Below, one piece after another: positions 60,696 through 64,000 of a stretch of DNA of 64,000 nt (its first letter is position 1; every line of letters begins with the position of its first letter). Source of the stretch: Candidatus Berkiella cookevillensis. GTDB taxonomy: Bacteria > Pseudomonadota > Gammaproteobacteria > Berkiellales > Berkiellaceae. The position numbers and the translations under genes are program-made. Below the pieces are notes generated by a model. The model saw nothing but the letters and a program-made list of their open reading frames with translations, searched no databases and was not told the DNA's origin. The stretch is from contig NZ_LKHV02000001.1 in the NCBI RefSeq assembly GCF_001431315.2, positions 1,674,001 through 1,738,000 of the forward strand, given 5' to 3'.

Positions 60696-62198
60696 ATGGA
60701 ATATCAAATTAAAAGCGGACAACCAGAAAAACAACGGCATGCCTGCATTGTCGTTGGGATCTATGACTCCAGAAAAATGAGTAGATCGGCTGAATTACTT
60801 GATGCAGCCAGCAATGGATATATCAGCGCCATTGTCCGTCGCGGCGATATTGAAGGAAAATTCAATCAAAGTCTCATTTTGCATAATGTTCCAGGCTTAC
60901 TGTCTGACCGTATACTACTCATTGGCTGCGGTAAAGAACGCGAGATTGATGAAATCCAGTACCGAAAAATTATCAGAAAAGCAACGGAATGCCTGAATGA
61001 CATTGGCGCAATGGAAGCAGCCTCTTATTTAACGGAACTCCCCATTAAAGGCCGAAACCTCGCATGGAAAGTTCAAGAAGCAGTGATCAGCAGTGAACAA
61101 ACACTATACCGTTTCGATCAATTAAAAAGCCAAAAAGAAACAGATAGACGCCCTTTAAGAAAACTCATATTAATGGCCAACAATCGTGGCGAACTCACCC
61201 AAGGTGAAATAGCACTCGAAAAGGGTATCGCTATTTCTGCTGGTATGTCCTTAACAAAAGATTTGGGCAATATGCCAGCCAACATTTGCACACCTGAATA
61301 TCTGGCAAAACAAGCACAAGTACTTGCAAAATCATTTTCTGCCATGACATGCAAAATTCTCGAAGAAGAACATATGAGAGAATTAGGCATGGGCGCCCTG
61401 CTCTCTGTAACAGCAGGCAGTCAAAGCAAAGCAAAACTGATTCAACTCGAATACAAAGGTAGTGATAAAAAGAAAAAACCAATTGTATTAGTTGGTAAAG
61501 GCATTACCTTCGACACAGGTGGAAATTCCCTCAAACCACCTGCTGGCATGATTGGAATGAAGTTTGACATGTGTGGCGGTGCAACTGTGTTAGGCGTTTT
61601 AAAAGCAGCTGCTTTATTAAAATTACCGCTTAATATTGTTGGAATTGTACCGGCTTGTGAAAATATGCCGGGCTCTACAGCTACTCGCCCAGACGACATT
61701 GTAACCAGTATGTCTGGCAAAACCATTGAAATTCTCAACACCGATGCAGAAGGCAGACTCATTCTTGCCGATGCGCTTACCTATGCAGAACGCTTTGAGC
61801 CGGATGCAGTCATTGACATTGCAACCTTAACAGGCGCCTGCGTTGTTGCCCTTGGTTATGAAGCAAGTGGATTAATGAGTAATCATAATCCTCTCGCCAA
61901 TGAGTTATTAAATGCAAGCCAAATAGCATTTGACAGAACCTGGCAATTACCCCTATGGGACAGCTATCACGATGTTCTAAAATCAAATTTTGCAGATATG
62001 GCAAATGTGGGTAATATGTCTGCCCCAGCCGCAGGCACTATTGTCGCTGGCTGCTTCTTGTCCAAATTTACAAAAAAATACCATTGGGCACACCTTGATA
62101 TTGCTGGTGTCGCCTGCCAATGGTCAGGTGATAAAAAAGGCGCCTCTGGCAGACCTGTTCCCCTACTTGTTCAATTTCTTTTAAATCGTAGCGAATAA
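60696..62198 (+). CDS. pepA: Leucyl aminopeptidase (cytosol aminopeptidase)
   Basis: A 500-residue M17 peptidase releasing N-terminal residues and usually forming hexamers with two metals. Catalytic signature NTDAEGRLILADALTY, metal ligands in VGKGITFDTGGNSLKP and MKFDMCGG. PepA can also bind DNA in E. coli. It lies upstream of valS; the usual intervening holC is missing. Confidence 0.97.
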   Translation: MEYQIKSGQPEKQRHACIVVGIYDSRKMSRSAELLDAASNGYISAIVRRGDIEGKFNQSLILHNVPGLLSDRILLIGCGKEREIDEIQYRKIIRKATECLNDIGAMEAASYLTELPIKGRNLAWKVQEAVISSEQTLYRFDQLKSQKETDRRPLRKLILMANNRGELTQGEIALEKGIAISAGMSLTKDLGNMPANICTPEYLAKQAQVLAKSFSAMTCKILEEEHMRELGMGALLSVTAGSQSKAKLIQLEYKGSDKKKKPIVLVGKGITFDTGGNSLKPPAGMIGMKFDMCGGATVLGVLKAAALLKLPLNIVGIVPACENMPGSTATRPDDIVTSMSGKTIEILNTDAEGRLILADALTYAERFEPDAVIDIATLTGACVVALGYEASGLMSNHNPLANELLNASQIAFDRTWQLPLWDSYHDVLKSNFADMANVGNMSAPAAGTIVAGCFLSKFTKKYHWAHLDIAGVACQWSGDKKGASGRPVPLLVQFLLNRSE

Positions 62199-62210
62199 TT
62201 AAGTATTATA

Positions 62211-64000
62211 ATGGATAAAACATATCAACCACATTCTCTAGAAACAAAATGGTATCAACATTGGGAAAAATCTGGTTACTTTAAACCTCAGCCCAGTCAA
62301 TCCAAAAAAGCGTATTGCATTATGCTGCCTCCACCCAACGTAACAGGTAGTTTACACATGGGGCATGCATTCCAAGATTCTATTATGGACGCACTTATTC
62401 GCTATCACCGCATGCGTGGTTTTTCAACGCTGTGGCAAGGAGGAACCGATCATGCAGGTATCGCAACGCAGATGGTGGTTGAACGACAATTACAAGCCCA
62501 AGGCGTTTCTAAACACGATTTAGGACGAGAGAAGTTCATTGAAAAAATTTGGGAATGGAAAGAACAATCGGGCAATACCATTACCCAGCAAATGCGAAGA
62601 CTCGGTGCTTCTATTGATTGGAGCAGAGAATGTTTCACGATGGATGATGAGCGCTCTGAGGCAGTAAAAGAAGTTTTTGTTCGCCTGTTTGATGAAGGAT
62701 TAATTTACAAAGGCAAAAGGCTCGTAAACTGGGATCCTAAACTCCACACTGCCGTTTCAGATCTAGAAGTTATTTCAGAAGAAGAAGATGGATTTTTATG
62801 GCATATTCGCTACCCTATTGCCGGTCAATCCACTCATATAGTGGTTGCAACAACTCGACCTGAAACATTACTAGGCGACGTCGCTGTCGCTGTTCACCCT
62901 GACGATCCTCGTTACCAGCATTTAATAGGACAGAAACTTCAATTACCCTTGTGTGATCGTCTCATTGATGTGATTGCAGACAGCAGTGTATTACCTGATT
63001 TTGGAACAGGTTGCGTGAAAATTACACCAGCTCATGATTTTAACGATCATGAAATGGGTAAACGACATGGCTTAGCCATGATCAATATTTTTAACGACAG
63101 TGCGGTCATTAATCAAAATGCGCCCCATCAATATCAAGGACTTGAGAGATTTGCTGCACGAAAGAAAATTGTTGAAGATTTAGAACGTCTTAACCTCATT
63201 GAAAAAATAGAGCCTTATAAACTCAAAATTCCAAGAGGCGATCGATCTGGCGAAATTGTTGAACCTTATTTAACAGATCAATGGTTTGTGAAAGTCGCCC
63301 CCATTGTCGAACAAGCCATTCAAGTTGTAAAAACAGGAAAAATAAAATTCGTACCAGACAATTGGAAAAATACTTATTTTGAGTGGATGAATAACATTCA
63401 AGATTGGTGTATCAGCAGACAGCTTTGGTGGGGGCATCGTATCCCTGCTTGGTACGATGAGGAAGGCAAGCTCTATGTCGGGCGCACCGAAGAAGAAGTG
63501 AAACTCAAATATAATATCAGCCTGAATACAAAATTAAGACAAGATAATGATGTATTAGATACGTGGTTTTCTTCTGCTTTATGGCCTTTTTCAACTTTAG
63601 GTTGGCCACAAGAAACAAAGGAATTAGAAACTTTCTATCCAACAAATGTCTTAGTCACTGGCTTTGATATCATTTTCTTTTGGGTAGCACGTATGGTGAT
63701 GATGGGACTAAAATTTACCGACAAAATTCCCTTTAATACCGTCTTTGTACATGGTCTCATTCAAGATTCACATGGACAAAAAATGTCTAAATCAAAAGGT
63801 AATATTATCGATCCGATTGATTTGATTGATGGGGTTGATCTTGAAACGCTATTAAAGAAACGTACTGCAGGTCTTATGCAGCCACAGATGAAGACTCAAA
63901 TCGAAAAAAATACAAAAAAAGAATTCCCCGAAGGAATTCCAAGCTTTGGTACCGATGCACTTCGTCTGACTTTCTGTGCTATCGCAACAACAGGCAGACA
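62211..64000 (+). CDS. valS: Valyl-tRNA synthetase (partial, runs off the window)
   Basis: Open from ATG 62211 ([20 protein letters not shown]) to the window end, about 596 residues of an enzyme usually near 900. Class I signatures [15 protein letters not shown] (HIGH variant HMGH) and [11 protein letters not shown], with the CP1 editing domain between ([19 protein letters not shown]). It starts 12 nt after pepA, so cotranscription is likely. Confidence 0.97.
   Translation, partial: MDKTYQPHSLETKWYQHWEKSGYFKPQPSQSKKAYCIMLPPPNVTGSLHMGHAFQDSIMDALIRYHRMRGFSTLWQGGTDHAGIATQMVVERQLQAQGVSKHDLGREKFIEKIWEWKEQSGNTITQQMRRLGASIDWSRECFTMDDERSEAVKEVFVRLFDEGLIYKGKRLVNWDPKLHTAVSDLEVISEEEDGFLWHIRYPIAGQSTHIVVATTRPETLLGDVAVAVHPDDPRYQHLIGQKLQLPLCDRLIDVIADSSVLPDFGTGCVKITPAHDFNDHEMGKRHGLAMINIFNDSAVINQNAPHQYQGLERFAARKKIVEDLERLNLIEKIEPYKLKIPRGDRSGEIVEPYLTDQWFVKVAPIVEQAIQVVKTGKIKFVPDNWKNTYFEWMNNIQDWCISRQLWWGHRIPAWYDEEGKLYVGRTEEEVKLKYNISLNTKLRQDNDVLDTWFSSALWPFSTLGWPQETKELETFYPTNVLVTGFDIIFFWVARMVMMGLKFTDKIPFNTVFVHGLIQDSHGQKMSKSKGNIIDPIDLIDGVDLETLLKKRTAGLMQPQMKTQIEKNTKKEFPEGIPSFGTDALRLTFCAIATTGR

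Overview
This is a chromosomal window from an AT-rich gammaproteobacterium. The housekeeping gene order is typical of the class: pgsA followed by tRNA-Gly, tRNA-Cys and tRNA-Leu; der-bamB-yfgM-hisS; rodZ-pilW-rlmN-ndk; iscX-fdx-hscA-hscB-iscA-iscU-iscS-iscR-trmJ with divergent suhB; yajC-secD-secF; and lptG-lptF divergent from pepA-valS. Long eukaryote-like proteins (two multidomain Ser/Thr kinases, a small solo kinase, a possible RhoGAP-like protein and a roughly 1,820-residue helical protein) suggest a host-associated lineage, most plausibly Legionellales-like. No secretion-system gene is present, so that assignment is inference.

Region 1 (about 0-14 kb) is accessory DNA. It starts with a nitric-oxide defence set: flavohemoglobin hmp, a YeaR-like DUF1971 protein, and a small membrane ORF coupled to a group III truncated hemoglobin. 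The promoter of each of the three transcription units carries a palindrome with the geometry of an NsrR operator (ATGyAT-N5-ATrCAT). Next come an alaX/DUF2000 pair divergent from an XRE-cupin regulator, an outer-membrane-like protein, and a cluster of small-molecule modifying genes: a phosphotransferase, a cyclase/formamidase, and an APH-AAC fusion that is now split. An AbiE toxin-antitoxin pair, a broken tyrosine integrase and a stack of ISL3-type IS 3' ends follow. All of this abuts the 3' end of tRNA-Leu(UAA), as expected for a decayed integrative element at the leuZ position.

Region 2 (14-36 kb) is conserved housekeeping DNA, almost all on the minus strand: phospholipid synthesis, outer-membrane assembly, ribosome GTPase, type IV pilus, nucleotide metabolism, the full ISC iron-sulfur operon with an IscR-type site upstream of iscR, tRNA methylation and Sec accessory proteins. 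The hisS-rodZ interval lacks ispG and instead holds a DUF1937 gene, a glycine-zipper lipoprotein and a dispersed repeat that also occurs upstream of pgsA in the opposite orientation.

Region 3 (36-58 kb) is again accessory: a tRNA-Leu(CAA), a giant helical protein, a UDP-sugar dehydrogenase/epimerase pair, an RDD membrane protein, a Bcr/CflA transporter with its divergent LysR regulator, a REP-type tyrosine transposase, two paralogous giant kinases, a frameshifted DDE insertion sequence and the RhoGAP-like gene. One kinase has an N-terminal HAD domain. The two share a C-terminal domain and an apparently undescribed module of about 100 residues, placed after the kinase in one protein and before it in the other. 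This is the most novel system in the window.

Region 4 (58-64 kb) returns to housekeeping: lptG and lptF (LPS export), pepA, and valS, which runs off the end.
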